Positions 8,208 through 17,488 of a stretch of 64,000 bases of DNA are shown in pieces. The stretch lies in NCBI RefSeq assembly GCF_017104965.1, contig NZ_JAAGPR010000024.1, forward strand, positions 1-64,000. The letters run 5' to 3'. The stretch's first letter is position 1, and each line of letters begins with the position of its first letter. The notes under the pieces are model-generated. The model ran no database searches. It was not told the origin of the DNA and saw nothing but the letters and a program-made list of their open reading frames with translations. The position numbers and the translations under genes were made by a program. This DNA comes from Paraburkholderia sp. Ac-20340. Lineage in GTDB: Bacteria > Pseudomonadota > Gammaproteobacteria > Burkholderiales > Burkholderiaceae.

Positions 8208-10013
8208 ATGATTACATCGATCCGGTTCAGGATACTCATCGCGACAGTCGCCATTGTTTCGGTTGCCTTAGTAATCAACACGGTATTGAACTATTCCGTG
8301 GCAAGGCGTTACAACCGCGACGCAATCAATCAGAGTCTGGCGGCCGTCCTGAACGGGCACGAGACCGGAATTGAGGATTGGGTTGCCTCGAAGACGAAGA
8401 TGATTTCGTCACTTCAGGACGTCGCCCTCGGGAATGATCCTGTCCCGATGTTTAGGCAAATCGCCCTCGCCGGCGGCTTCACCACTGTGTACGCTGGTTA
8501 CGCCGACAAGACTGCACGGTTCTCCGATTCGACAGGTGTTCCCTCTGGATATGACCCGACGGTTCGCCCTTGGTATCGCATGGCCGCAGCGGCGGACCAT
8601 GCCATTGTCACACCACCCTATCTCGACAGTGCCACCGGCAATCTCGTTGTCACATTCGCGGTCCCGATTTTCCGCGACGGAGCTTTGCGTGGCGTCGTAT
8701 CCGGCGACCTTTCCATGGAGGCGGTTGTCACGAATGTGAAGTCGATCCATCCGACGCCTGCAAGCTTCGGAATGCTCCTAGACCGGGAAGGACGTATCGT
8801 TGCCTACGCTGACCAGAGGCTGACGCTCAAGCCGCTCTCGGAACTAGCGCCGGATCTGACAACGCGCGACCTTGCTGCTTCCGCAGCCGACGACGAGTCA
8901 GTACCACTCGTCGCGCATGTCGACGGTAACGCGAAGCTCATTCGCGCGCGGGTGGTACCCGGCACCGACTGGCTTGCAGTAGTTGCCCTTGACCAGTCAG
9001 AAGCAACCGCAGGCATTCAGTCGCTGCTGCATGTGTCGCTTCTGTCTCTCGCGGTGCTCGTTGTTATCGCCACAGTGATCGTCGGTGCGGTAACTAGTGT
9101 GACTTTTCGAGGACTGGCTCGAGTGCGAGATGCGATGGGAGCCATCGCATCGGGCGATGGGGATCTTACCGAGCGCCTGCCGGATGGTGGACGGGATGAA
9201 GTTGCGCAAATCGCGCGCGCATACAACTCGTTCATCGGCAAGATAAACGGAGTGATCCGGCGCATCAAGGACACCAGCGAATCCGTACGCCACGCAGCAA
9301 GCGAAATCGCTTCCGGCAATCACGACCTGTCGCGACGCACGGAGATGGCGGCAGCCAACCTGCAGGAGACAGCGGCGTCGATGGAAGAGATCGCATCGAC
9401 GGTAGCGCAGGCGGCAAATGCCGCGCTTCAGGCCAACCAGACCGTTTCGACGGCGCGCACGTCAGCGATGCGCGGCAGTTCCGTCGTCGCCAACGTCGTG
9501 TCGACGATGAGCGAAATTGAAGGCGCGTCGGACAAGATCAGCGAAATAATCGGCGTCGTCGATAGCATCGCATTTCAAACGAATATCCTCGCGTTGAATG
9601 CAGCGGTCGAAGCAGCGCGGGCGGGAGACGGGGGGCGTGGCTTTGCCGTCGTAGCGGGTGAGGTGCGCACGCTGGCACAGCGCAGCGCGCAGGCGGCTAA
9701 GGAAATCAAGGCGCTGATCGACTCGAACGTCGCCAGCGTTTCATCAGGTTCGACGTACGTGAACGAGGCAGGGCAGACGATGAGTGACATCGTGTCGGGC
9801 ATCTCGAACGTGACGACAATCATGAACGAGATCTCGAATGCTGCGGACGAACAGAATCGTGGCATTCATGAGATCAATCGCGCGGTCTCGCAGCTCGATG
9901 AAATGGTTCAGCAAAACGCCGCGCTGGTTGAAGAGTCGGCTGCTGCAGCTTCCGCTCTACAAACGCAGGCGGCAGAACTGGCCGATGCCGTGGCCCAGTT
10001 CAAGGTTTCGTGA
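8208..10013 (+). CDS. Methyl-accepting chemotaxis protein, Cache sensor
   Basis: The 601-residue inner-membrane chemoreceptor has TM1 at about 7-30, a periplasmic double-Cache region (about 35-265, with YDPTVRPWYRMAAAAD and FAVPIF blocks), TM2 at about 272-297, a HAMP segment, and a cytoplasmic signalling coiled coil. The hairpin tip is clear: GVVDSIAFQTNILALNAAVE near 449-468, then AGEVRTLAQRSAQAAKEIKAL. dCache domains usually bind small ligands such as amino or organic acids. The C-terminus ends in FKVS and has no CheR-binding pentapeptide. Its place between etfBA and the acyl-CoA dehydrogenase suggests, but does not prove, taxis toward the pathway substrate. Confidence 0.9.
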   Translation: MITSIRFRILIATVAIVSVALVINTVLNYSVARRYNRDAINQSLAAVLNGHETGIEDWVASKTKMISSLQDVALGNDPVPMFRQIALAGGFTTVYAGYADKTARFSDSTGVPSGYDPTVRPWYRMAAAADHAIVTPPYLDSATGNLVVTFAVPIFRDGALRGVVSGDLSMEAVVTNVKSIHPTPASFGMLLDREGRIVAYADQRLTLKPLSELAPDLTTRDLAASAADDESVPLVAHVDGNAKLIRARVVPGTDWLAVVALDQSEATAGIQSLLHVSLLSLAVLVVIATVIVGAVTSVTFRGLARVRDAMGAIASGDGDLTERLPDGGRDEVAQIARAYNSFIGKINGVIRRIKDTSESVRHAASEIASGNHDLSRRTEMAAANLQETAASMEEIASTVAQAANAALQANQTVSTARTSAMRGSSVVANVVSTMSEIEGASDKISEIIGVVDSIAFQTNILALNAAVEAARAGDGGRGFAVVAGEVRTLAQRSAQAAKEIKALIDSNVASVSSGSTYVNEAGQTMSDIVSGISNVTTIMNEISNAADEQNRGIHEINRAVSQLDEMVQQNAALVEESAAAASALQTQAAELADAVAQFKVS

Positions 10014-10099
10014 GGAGTGACGCTCGGGTGGTCACGTCCTGACAGCCGCAGATCACTCGCCGCCATTCATTGCTCGTACACACTCCATTCAGGAACACA

Positions 10100-11914
10100 A
10101 TGATGAACTACACCGCACCCATCAAGGACATGGTTTTCGTCCTCGACAAACTTGCCAGCATCGACGCAACCGCCAGGCTGAGCGGTTTTGAAGAAGCGAC
10201 TCTCGACACCGCGCATGCGGTGCTTGAAGAGGCCGCGAAATTCGCGAGCGGCGTCATCGCGCCGCTTAACGTTGAGGGCGACCGCCACCCGAGCGAGTGG
10301 CGCGACGGAGACGTGACCACGACGCCCGGTTTCAAGGACGCTTTCCGGCAGTTTGCGGAGGGGGGCTGGCAAGGGGTAATGCATCCTGCCGATTTCGGCG
10401 GCCATGGCTTGTCGAAGCTGATTGCGACGCCATGCATCGAAATGCTGCATTCGGCGAATCTCTCATTTGCACTGTGCCCGATGCTGACCGACGGCGCGAT
10501 TGAAGCGCTCCTGACTGCCGGTTCGGACGATCTGAAGGCACGTTATCTGCCGAAGCTGATAGCTGCCGAATGGACCGGCACGATGAACCTGACGGAGCCA
10601 CAGGCCGGCTCTGACCTTTCCATGGTCCGTTCTCGCGCCGTACCGGACGGGGAAGGACGCTATCGCGTGTCCGGCACGAAGATCTTCATTACGTACGGCG
10701 AGCACGACATGGCGGAGAACATTGTCCACCTTGTGCTCGCGCGCACGCCCGACGCCCCGGACGGGGTGAAGGGCATCTCTCTCTTCCTTGTACCGAAATT
10801 TCTGGTCAACGAGGACGGCAGTCTTGGCGAACGCAACGACGTGCACTGTGTGTCAATCGAGCACAAGCTCGGCATCAAGGCGAGTCCGACGGCAGTGCTG
10901 CAGTTCGGCGATCACGGCGGGGCGATCGGCTATCTCGTCGGAGAAGAAAATCGCGGGCTCGAGTATATGTTCATCATGATGAACTCGGCGCGGTTCGCGG
11001 TCGGCATGCAGGGCATCGCGGTTTCGGAAGCCGCATATCAGATGGCCGTCGCTTACGCGAAAGAGCGCGTGCAGAGCCGTCCCGTCGACGGATCGTCTGC
11101 GGGGCCTGTCGCCATTATCCAGCACCCGGACGTGCGCCGCATGCTCATGACGATGCGTGCACTGACCGAGGGTGCCCGCGCGCTGGCGTATGTCGCCGCG
11201 ATGCACGCCGACCTCGCGCACCACTCACCAGACGACGCTGCTCGCAGGACGAGCGCCGCTATCTACGAATACCTCGTGCCGATCGTGAAAGGCTGGAGCA
11301 CGGAAATGTCGATCGAGGTGGCGAGCCTTGGCGTGCAGGTGCACGGCGGCATGGGCTTCATCGAAGAAACCGGTGCAGCGCAGTTCTATCGTGACGCGCG
11401 CATCCTCACGATCTATGAAGGCACAACAGCGATCCAGGCGAACGACCTGGTTGGACGTAAGACGTTGCGCGACGGCGGTGCAGTGGCAATGCAGCTTGCC
11501 GAGGCTTTGAAGCGCACGCTCGCGGCGCTCGAGTCGGTTACGCTAGATGCCCCACAGAGCGCACGGCGCGCGATTGAAGCGATGCGACACAGTCTGAAGG
11601 ACGCGCGCGACGCTTTCGTACGCGTGGTGGACTTCGTCGTCGCGACTGGGCGAACCGACCCGAGCGCGGTATTTGCGGGTAGCGTCCCATATCTGAAGCT
11701 TGCGGGCATTGTGTTGTGCGGATGGCAAATGGCTCGGGCGCTCATCGAAGCAGTAACCCACCACGAGGACGATCTGTCGTTCTATGACGCCAAGATTGCC
11801 ACAGCGCATTTTTATGCGGATTTCATCCTGCCACAGGTGTTCGCACTCGAAGTGTCGATCGTCAGCGGGCGCAGTGGCGAGGGGCTATTCGCCCTGTCGC
11901 CGGACCAGTTCTGA
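10100..11914 (+). CDS. Acyl-CoA dehydrogenase, long form with C-terminal extension
   Basis: The protein of about 604 residues is an FAD-dependent acyl-CoA dehydrogenase catalysing alpha,beta-desaturation of an acyl-CoA thioester. The core has MNLTEPQAGSDLSMVRSRA (FAD/substrate loop), GTKIFITYGEHD, and VQVHGGMGFIEET followed by IYEGTTAIQANDLVGRK, whose Glu is the usual catalytic base. The roughly 200 extra C-terminal residues match the long subclass that includes DmdC-type and many proteobacterial FadE-like enzymes. The start is one of two tandem ATGs at 10100/10103 after AGGAAC; a more upstream ATG at 10070 is less likely. Substrate length is unknown. EtfAB in the same block are the likely electron acceptors. 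Confidence 0.9.
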   Translation: MMNYTAPIKDMVFVLDKLASIDATARLSGFEEATLDTAHAVLEEAAKFASGVIAPLNVEGDRHPSEWRDGDVTTTPGFKDAFRQFAEGGWQGVMHPADFGGHGLSKLIATPCIEMLHSANLSFALCPMLTDGAIEALLTAGSDDLKARYLPKLIAAEWTGTMNLTEPQAGSDLSMVRSRAVPDGEGRYRVSGTKIFITYGEHDMAENIVHLVLARTPDAPDGVKGISLFLVPKFLVNEDGSLGERNDVHCVSIEHKLGIKASPTAVLQFGDHGGAIGYLVGEENRGLEYMFIMMNSARFAVGMQGIAVSEAAYQMAVAYAKERVQSRPVDGSSAGPVAIIQHPDVRRMLMTMRALTEGARALAYVAAMHADLAHHSPDDAARRTSAAIYEYLVPIVKGWSTEMSIEVASLGVQVHGGMGFIEETGAAQFYRDARILTIYEGTTAIQANDLVGRKTLRDGGAVAMQLAEALKRTLAALESVTLDAPQSARRAIEAMRHSLKDARDAFVRVVDFVVATGRTDPSAVFAGSVPYLKLAGIVLCGWQMARALIEAVTHHEDDLSFYDAKIATAHFYADFILPQVFALEVSIVSGRSGEGLFALSPDQF

Positions 11915-12038
11915 ATACTCACGATATCAACAGGCGTAGTTGCGGAACCTCGACTCTATCTCTATGGGTCGGTTGGAAGACAAGCGGTAAGCATGCAGCG
12001 CGTTGTCGAAATGAATCTGACTTTCTACAGGTAGGCGC

Positions 12039-12890
12039 ATGGCAATCCAGAAGGTAGGCATCGTAGGTGCGGGAACAATGGGCAACGGAATTGCGCAGGT
12101 CTGCGCCGTTGCGGGGTTCGACGTGGTGATGGTGGACATTGACGACGCGGCGCTGCAAAAGGGCACAGCGTCACTGTCCAGGAGCCTCGCGCGGCTCGTT
12201 GAAAAGGGAAAGGTCGACGCATCGGCACGTGAGGCAGCGCTCGCGCGCATCGTGACTTCAACCGACTATCAGCACTTCGCGAACGCGGATATCGTGATCG
12301 AAGCGGCCACGGAGCAGGCGGAACTGAAAGGGCGCATCCTCAAACAGATCGAAAGCGTAACCAAAGACGATGCGATCCTCGCGACGAATACATCCTCGAT
12401 TTCGATCACGAAGCTCGCCACGAGCCTCGCCGATCCGGCGCGATTCGTCGGTATGCACTTCTTCAATCCGGTGCCGTTGCTGCCGCTCGTCGAAGTGATC
12501 CGTGGTTTGCAGACAAGCGATACGACCGTGTCGGTCACGCGCGAGCTCGCAGAAAGACTCGGCAAGTCACCAATCGTTGTACGTAACTCCCCCGGCTTTG
12601 TGGTAAACCGCATTCTCGTACCGATGCTCAATGAGGCGTTCTCAGTGCTTGCGGAAAACATTGCTACGCCCGAAGAAATCGACGAGGGAATGAAACTTGG
12701 AGCTAATCACCCGATTGGGCCGCTCGCCCTTGCAGACCTGATTGGACTCGACGTACGTCTTTCGGTGATGGATGTGTATCTGAAGGATTTCGGCGACTCG
12801 AAGTATCGTGCATCCCCGCTGTTACGTGAACTTGTCACCGCAGGTCGGCTCGGCCGCAAGACTGGACATGGAGTATATAAGTACGATTGA
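12039..12890 (+). CDS. 3-hydroxyacyl-CoA (3-hydroxybutyryl-CoA) dehydrogenase
   Basis: The 283-residue NAD-dependent dehydrogenase oxidises 3-hydroxyacyl-CoA to 3-oxoacyl-CoA. The Rossmann motif VGAGTMGNGIAQVCA lies at residues 6-20. The catalytic region FVGMHFFNPVPLLPLVEVIRG follows near 135-155, and the C-terminal dimerisation domain has SPGFVVNRILVPMLNEAF and LGANHPIGPLALADLIGLD. The length is that of the short HbdA/PaaH type without a hydratase fusion. The GTAGGCGC before the ATG gives a weak RBS. It follows the acyl-CoA dehydrogenase; the hydratase step between them could be done by the MaoC protein at 17.8 kb or elsewhere in the genome. Confidence 0.92.
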   Translation: MAIQKVGIVGAGTMGNGIAQVCAVAGFDVVMVDIDDAALQKGTASLSRSLARLVEKGKVDASAREAALARIVTSTDYQHFANADIVIEAATEQAELKGRILKQIESVTKDDAILATNTSSISITKLATSLADPARFVGMHFFNPVPLLPLVEVIRGLQTSDTTVSVTRELAERLGKSPIVVRNSPGFVVNRILVPMLNEAFSVLAENIATPEEIDEGMKLGANHPIGPLALADLIGLDVRLSVMDVYLKDFGDSKYRASPLLRELVTAGRLGRKTGHGVYKYD

Positions 12891-13101
12891 GTGGCGGTAC
12901 GTCCATCGCCTTCGCCTCCCGTCACCGAGTCGAGCAGCACAACAGGAGGAGTGGCCCCAACCATACGAAACTGATTGCCATTGTGTGCATCTGAATCATC
13001 AAACGGGGGACGAGCAAAGTTTCAGGACGAGTCAGCACTGGCTGGCGCTACCGTGGTGTGCATGCACCAAGGTTTCATGTCTTGATCTCGAATGTGATGC
13101 T

Positions 13102-14013
13102 ATGGACCTTCGTCAGCTACGTTACTTTCTAACAATCGCAGAAGAAGGCAGTGTCGCAGCGGCGTCTCGTCGGTTGCATATCGCGCAACCGGCGCTGTCA
13201 CGACATATGCACGCGCTCGAAGAGGGGATTGGAACGGCTCTTTTTCTGCGCAACACAAGGGGCGTAACGCTGACCGAGGCGGGCGTAGAGCTCATTGCGT
13301 GTGCGACGCGTGTCTTGGACTCCGTTCGCGATCTAACGGAACGGATGTCGAACTTCAAGTTGGGGCTATCGGGCGAGTTGCGTGTTGGTGTCGTCAGTAA
13401 CTACAGCTGGTTACCCGTCCTGCAGAAGACATTCGATAGGCTAGCGGACCTAGGCTCAGGACTGACAATCCACCTCGAGCCCCAGATGTCCGTGGAACAG
13501 TTGGAAAACCTCAGATTGGGGCGGCTCGATGTCGGCATTTTGACGTGGCGACCAAAGCTCGACCCCGGGTTTCAGGGCTTTACCGTTTTCCGCGACCGAT
13601 GGGCCGTCGCTGTGCCAAGATCGATCGCTGCCCGGTATGCAACGGATAGAGCCCATCCATTGCGAGCCTTCTGTCGGGAATCTTTCATGATGTTCCCGCG
13701 GGAGTGCTCTCCGTCGTCGTTTGATGCAGTGTCGAATCTCTTTCACGGCGCCTCTTTTCTACCGACGATCAAGCATACTGTGGCGGATATGTCGACCATT
13801 TTGGGGCTCGTGATTTCCGGCGTAGCGTGTGCGATCGTCCCGGAATCCTACAGAATGCAGGTGTCGGAGAAGGTGACGGTTTACTCCCTGACTGATGCCG
13901 GGACGGCATTCGAACTCGAGATGGTCTGGAGGCTGGACAATTCGAACGGGCTGTTGACGCGTTTCATCGAGGCGGCGCGCTCAGTCATGTCCGAAGGAAG
14001 TGAGTCAACGTAG
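13102..14013 (+). CDS. LysR-family transcriptional regulator
   Basis: The 303-residue LTTR has an N-terminal winged HTH (MDLRQLRYFLTIAEEGSVAA, then LHIAQPALSRHMHALEE) and a C-terminal periplasmic-binding-like effector domain. The start at 13102 is the family start; the open frame extends upstream without homology. It shares unusual blocks with the second LysR at 50.1 kb: NYSWLPVLQ against NYGWLPVIS, and MMFPRECSPSSFDAV against VMFPRESSPATYDLI. The two are therefore recent paralogues or close subfamily members. It lies downstream of the beta-oxidation genes on the same strand, so the usual divergent target is not obvious. Confidence 0.88.
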   Translation: MDLRQLRYFLTIAEEGSVAAASRRLHIAQPALSRHMHALEEGIGTALFLRNTRGVTLTEAGVELIACATRVLDSVRDLTERMSNFKLGLSGELRVGVVSNYSWLPVLQKTFDRLADLGSGLTIHLEPQMSVEQLENLRLGRLDVGILTWRPKLDPGFQGFTVFRDRWAVAVPRSIAARYATDRAHPLRAFCRESFMMFPRECSPSSFDAVSNLFHGASFLPTIKHTVADMSTILGLVISGVACAIVPESYRMQVSEKVTVYSLTDAGTAFELEMVWRLDNSNGLLTRFIEAARSVMSEGSEST

Positions 14014-14109
14014 TGTCGTGAGTTAGAAGTTAATTGGATTATTTTTGCCGCTGGAGTAGCCCCACGCAACAGAGGACAGGAGGACTCTCTTAAAATAAGG
14101 GATAGTCTT

Positions 14110-14574
14110 GTGCCAAACAGTAAGCCTAGTCATTACGTGGAACCCATCGAAATTCTGACCGAGCCGGAGCGCCGTCGTCGGCGCACCCCGCAGGAAAAAA
14201 ACGCCATCGTGCAGGAGACGTTAGCCCCTGGCGCATCGGTATCGGCAGTGGCCCGACGACACGGCGTCAATCCGAACCAGGTGTTCGGCTGGCGCAAGCA
14301 ATACCAGGACGGCAGTCTGGCGGCGGTGAAGGCAGGTGAATCTGTTGTGCCCGCATCCGAGCTGGCCGCCGCCATCAAGGAAATCAAGGAACTGCAACGA
14401 CTACTCGGGAAAAAGACTATGGAAGTCGAAATCCTGAAAGAAGCCGTGGAATGCGGCCGCTCAAAAAATGTATGGTCCGCTCCGGTTTTGCAAGCGGGCT
14501 TTTTTAGGCGAGACAGTTTGCGTAAATGTATCCGGCCTCTCGCGAGTCAGCCGCTTTTGGCAGCAAGGCCATGA
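14110..14574 (+). pseudogene. IS2-type OrfA, end displaced by IS110
   Basis: OrfA is the HTH-leucine-zipper subunit of the IS3-family transposase. The frame opens with GTG at 14110. It has the HTH (RRRTPQEKNAIVQETLAPG, then SAVARRHGVNPNQVFGWRKQ) at residues 17-60 and the coiled coil ELQRLLGKKTMEVEILKEAVE at about 96-116. After SKN the frame runs into the inserted IS110 end and gains about 33 unrelated residues. The programmed frameshift to OrfB is lost, so the element cannot transpose by itself. Confidence 0.75.
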
Positions 14575-15835
14575 TGGAATATGCGCGTTCGGTTCCCAAT
14601 AACCTGGACCGGCCACGAAGGCCGCTTTTTTGAACCGGGCTTACCAAACGCCGTTGCTCCGTTTCGCCATCAATTACTCGTCTGCAAACTTTGAAGAGAG
14701 TGTGGCTTTCTACAAGGCCCTTGGCTGCCGTAGGTAGAACGTTCCTTTTCGAGTGAGAATGGTCCACGCGATACGTGCCAGTTTGTTCGCTAGCGCAACA
14801 ATGACCTTGTTCCGGTGTATCCCCTTTGCCTCCATTGCTGAGATCCAGATTCCTAGATGATCTTTGGTCCGATCGAGATGCAGCACACATGCACGTGCAC
14901 CGTGAACCAACAGCTTGCGAAGGTAAGGGTTGCCTCGTTTCGTAATTCCGAGCAGATTCTGTTTTCCTCCTGTAGAAAATTCACGAGGAACAAGCCCAAG
15001 CCACGAAGCAAAATTGCGACCGGATTTGAATTGGGTCCCGGTGCCAGAGAAAGCTGTAATAGCGGTTGCTGTCAGATGAGCTATGCCGGGGATGGAGGTA
15101 AGCCGCGTTGCAACATCGTCGGCCGAAGCGATAGCTTCGATCTGGCGCCGCATTTGCAGCAGGCGCGCTTCGATCGACCGATACTCTTGCCATAATTCCT
15201 GTAGAAGTCCACGCATGGCAGTCGTCAAGCCATTGGTCTCGTCGGACAGTATGTTTGGCATATCTCGAACAAAATACGCAGGTCCCACGCCGATAGTCAG
15301 GCCATACTCAAGCAGGAAAGCGCGAGACTGATTGATGACGGCCGTCTTGCTGGACACCAGGCGCTGGCGAACTCGATGCAGTGCTTGCAGATCGAGTTGA
15401 GCCTCTGTCTTTGGTTGTGTAAAGCGCATAGTCGGGCGAGAAATTGCTTCGGCTATCGCTTCTGCGTCGACGATATCGGTCTTGTTGGACTTGACGAACG
15501 GTTTGACGAATTGCGCAGGGACGATACGAACCTGATGCCCAAAGCCGATTGCCTTACGCGCAAGCCAGTTGCTCCCAGGACAAGCCTCCATACCAATCGT
15601 TGCCGGAGAAGCACGAGCGAGGAATTCCAGCAACCGCTCGCGGTTGAAGCGGCCCTTGAATACGGGCGCTCCCTTTTCGTCGAGACCGACGACATGAAAC
15701 GCTGATTTGCCAATATCGATGCCCATGCGGGCGACTGAACTCGTGTTACGTTGACTCATGACACACCTCCAAGCGTTAGGATCGGCGTCAGCGTCGATTA
15801 TGCTCCGGTGAGAGGAGCGGACCATCCCATTACCT
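14470..15835 (-). mobile_element. IS110-family element inserted in the IS3 element
   Basis: The borders are deduced by restoring the interrupted IS3 orfA. Subterminal inverted repeats ATGGTCCGCTCC lie at 14472-14483 and, reversed, at 15814-15825, a feature of the IS1111-like branch. No target duplication is evident, as expected for IS110. The element is about 1.37 kb and carries one intact transposase gene on the minus strand. The noncoding stretch 15760-15835 is where a bridge-RNA-type sequence could lie, but I cannot fold it here. Confidence 0.7.
14710..15759 (-). CDS. IS110-family transposase
   Basis: The 349-residue DEDD transposase/recombinase appears intact. The N-terminal RuvC-like domain begins GIDIGKSAFHVVGLDEKG, with the first Asp in GIDIGK, Glu in TIGMEACPGS and the pair NKTDIVDAEAIAEA. 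The C-terminal transposase_20 domain has TSIPGIAHLTATAITAF, NFASWLGLVPREFSTGGK and GITKRGNPYLRKLLVHGA. The ATG at 15759 follows GGAGGTGTG closely; a longer open frame upstream is read-through into IS3 sequence. Other IS110 debris at 0.9 kb is much more degraded. Confidence 0.9.
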   Translation of the reverse strand: MSQRNTSSVARMGIDIGKSAFHVVGLDEKGAPVFKGRFNRERLLEFLARASPATIGMEACPGSNWLARKAIGFGHQVRIVPAQFVKPFVKSNKTDIVDAEAIAEAISRPTMRFTQPKTEAQLDLQALHRVRQRLVSSKTAVINQSRAFLLEYGLTIGVGPAYFVRDMPNILSDETNGLTTAMRGLLQELWQEYRSIEARLLQMRRQIEAIASADDVATRLTSIPGIAHLTATAITAFSGTGTQFKSGRNFASWLGLVPREFSTGGKQNLLGITKRGNPYLRKLLVHGARACVLHLDRTKDHLGIWISAMEAKGIHRNKVIVALANKLARIAWTILTRKGTFYLRQPRAL

Positions 15836-15871
15836 GATTGCGCGCTCGCCCTTGCTGCCGGGGGACGACCA

Positions 15872-16708
15872 TTGAAGACGGTCTGCGAAGTTCTCGGCGT
15901 GGCGCGCTCTGGTTTGGCGGTAAAGCAGGTTCGCGATGGTGGCTGGCAGGATGGTCGCCGCGCACGGATGCCCGATGACACGGGCCTGCTCGACGAAATC
16001 CGTGCGCATGTGGCAGGTCTGCCGAGCTACGGCTACCGGCGAATCTGGGCGCTACTGCGACGCAGTCGTGAGATGAGCGGCGCGCCGTGTGTCAATCACA
16101 AGAGGGTCTATCGCGTGATGCGCGAGCACCAGTTGCTGTTGCGTCGTCCCGGCGTGCGGCGGGACAATCGGCGGCATGACGGCCGTGTAGCCGTGGAGCG
16201 CAGCGATACGCGCTGGTGTTCGGATGGCTTCGAGTTCCGATGTGACGATGGCCAACCGCTTCGTGTAACGTTCGCGCTGGACTGCTGTGACCGGGAAGCA
16301 ATTAGCTGGGCGGCTACGACCGGCGGACATAGCGGTGACGTAGTGCGCGATGTAATGCTGGCCGCCGTCGAGCAACGGTTCGGGGCCACACAGACCGCAC
16401 AGCCCATCGAGTGGCTGACGGACAATGGTTCGGCCTATATCGACCATCGCACGCGCCGCTTCGCTCGCGAGCTGGGCCTGGAGCCGTTGACCACACCCGT
16501 GCGCTCGCCGCAAAGCAACGGAATAGCCGAGCGGTTCGTGAAAACGATGAAGCACGACTACGTCGCCTTTATGGACAAGCCCGATGTGCCCACGGCGCTC
16601 ACGCATCTGGCCGCTGCCTTCGAGCAATACAATGAGCGCCACCCGCACAAAGCACTGAAATACCGCTCGCCTCGCGAGTTCAGGCGCGCTGCGGTCTCAT
16701 CAACCTAG
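15872..16708 (+). CDS. IS2-type OrfB transposase
   Basis: OrfB is the DDE catalytic part of the IS3-family transposase, about 278 residues. The HTH_21 region (LPSYGYRRIWALLRR, then NHKRVYRVMREHQL) precedes the rve core: SDTRWCSDGFEF with the first Asp, IEWLTDNGSAYI with the second, and SPQSNGIAERFVKTMK with the catalytic Glu. The frame opens at a TTG because it is normally expressed by frameshift from OrfA. It looks intact but is cut off from a functional orfA by the IS110 insertion. Confidence 0.85.
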   Translation: MKTVCEVLGVARSGLAVKQVRDGGWQDGRRARMPDDTGLLDEIRAHVAGLPSYGYRRIWALLRRSREMSGAPCVNHKRVYRVMREHQLLLRRPGVRRDNRRHDGRVAVERSDTRWCSDGFEFRCDDGQPLRVTFALDCCDREAISWAATTGGHSGDVVRDVMLAAVEQRFGATQTAQPIEWLTDNGSAYIDHRTRRFARELGLEPLTTPVRSPQSNGIAERFVKTMKHDYVAFMDKPDVPTALTHLAAAFEQYNERHPHKALKYRSPREFRRAAVSST

Positions 16709-16819
16709 CAGTGTCCGAATGTCCTGGGTTGCAGGGGCAACTACAGCCGCACCGGCGGACGTCACGGAGACGGGTTTGTGAGATCGAACGCAAACAACAA
16801 TTTGGCGTTGCAGGGCTCT

Positions 16820-17488
16820 ATGAAAATTGCAGTCCTGAAGGCAACTCAAGCGCAAGCTGACGTGGTGTGCCGAACGTTGTCAGCAGCGGGGCACACGTGT
16901 CACGCATTCGACGACATTCAGGCACTCTTCGGACAGCTGCGCAGCCAGCCGTTTGATCTGCTCGTGCTGGATCGCCATGCACCGGGTCTGCGGGGTGACG
17001 AGGTGCTGCGCTTGCTCCGTCAGAATCTCGCCGAACGTCCACATGTCCTGTTCACGACCAACTCGGGCGATACTTGGAACCACGCCGCCACTGATTGGCT
17101 CGTCGAACCGTTGAGTGCAGGGGCGCCGCTCGCGCGCGTTGAAATGCTGTTACGCAGCCAAAATCCGAGTGAGCCCGTGGCCGAGAGGGAAGTGTTCGGC
17201 GATTACGAATTCGAGCCTGACTCGGAGCGAGTTTTTGTGCGCGGCAACGCCGTCACGCTGACGCACAAGGAGTTCGAACTTGCGCTGCTGCTTTTCAAGC
17301 AAATGAGCCAGCCGCTGTCGCGCACGCATATTCTCGACGCGATCTGGAAACAGGGCCCGGACATTTCCTCGCGCTCAATGGACACGCACGTGTCGATGGT
17401 GCGCACGAAGCTTGGACTGCGGCCCGAGAACGGCTATCGACTGATGCCGATATACGGCTACGGTTACAGGCTCGATCGGATCGGATAG
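16820..17488 (+). CDS. OmpR/PhoB-type response regulator with degenerate receiver
   Basis: The 222-residue protein has an N-terminal receiver fold (about 1-110) and a C-terminal winged-helix DNA-binding domain (GDYEFEPDSERVFVRG, THKEFELALLLFKQ, SMDTHVSMVRTKLGL, YGYGYRLD). The receiver keeps an Asp at the phospho-site (DLLVLDRH). It lacks the acidic pair after beta-1 (VLKATQAQ), and the usual K in the KP motif is replaced: WLVEPLS has Glu. Phosphorylation is therefore doubtful. The start at 16820 is chosen over 16778 by homology. There is no histidine kinase nearby, so it is an orphan whose targets are unknown. Confidence 0.8.
   Translation: MKIAVLKATQAQADVVCRTLSAAGHTCHAFDDIQALFGQLRSQPFDLLVLDRHAPGLRGDEVLRLLRQNLAERPHVLFTTNSGDTWNHAATDWLVEPLSAGAPLARVEMLLRSQNPSEPVAEREVFGDYEFEPDSERVFVRGNAVTLTHKEFELALLLFKQMSQPLSRTHILDAIWKQGPDISSRSMDTHVSMVRTKLGLRPENGYRLMPIYGYGYRLDRIG

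Larger units (their letters stand above)
14053..16743 (+). mobile_element. IS3-family (IS2 group) element interrupted by IS110
   Basis: Imperfect terminal inverted repeats bound the element: left AGTAGCCCCACGCAACAGAG from about 14056, right (reverse complement) AGTTGCCCCTGCAACCCAGG ending near 16742. It holds orfA (14110) and orfB (15872) in the usual order. An IS110 copy sits between them, near the end of orfA. Removing 14470-15835 restores a continuous orfA end (SKN then IARSPLLPGDD) and the orfA/orfB overlap. Confidence 0.75.
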
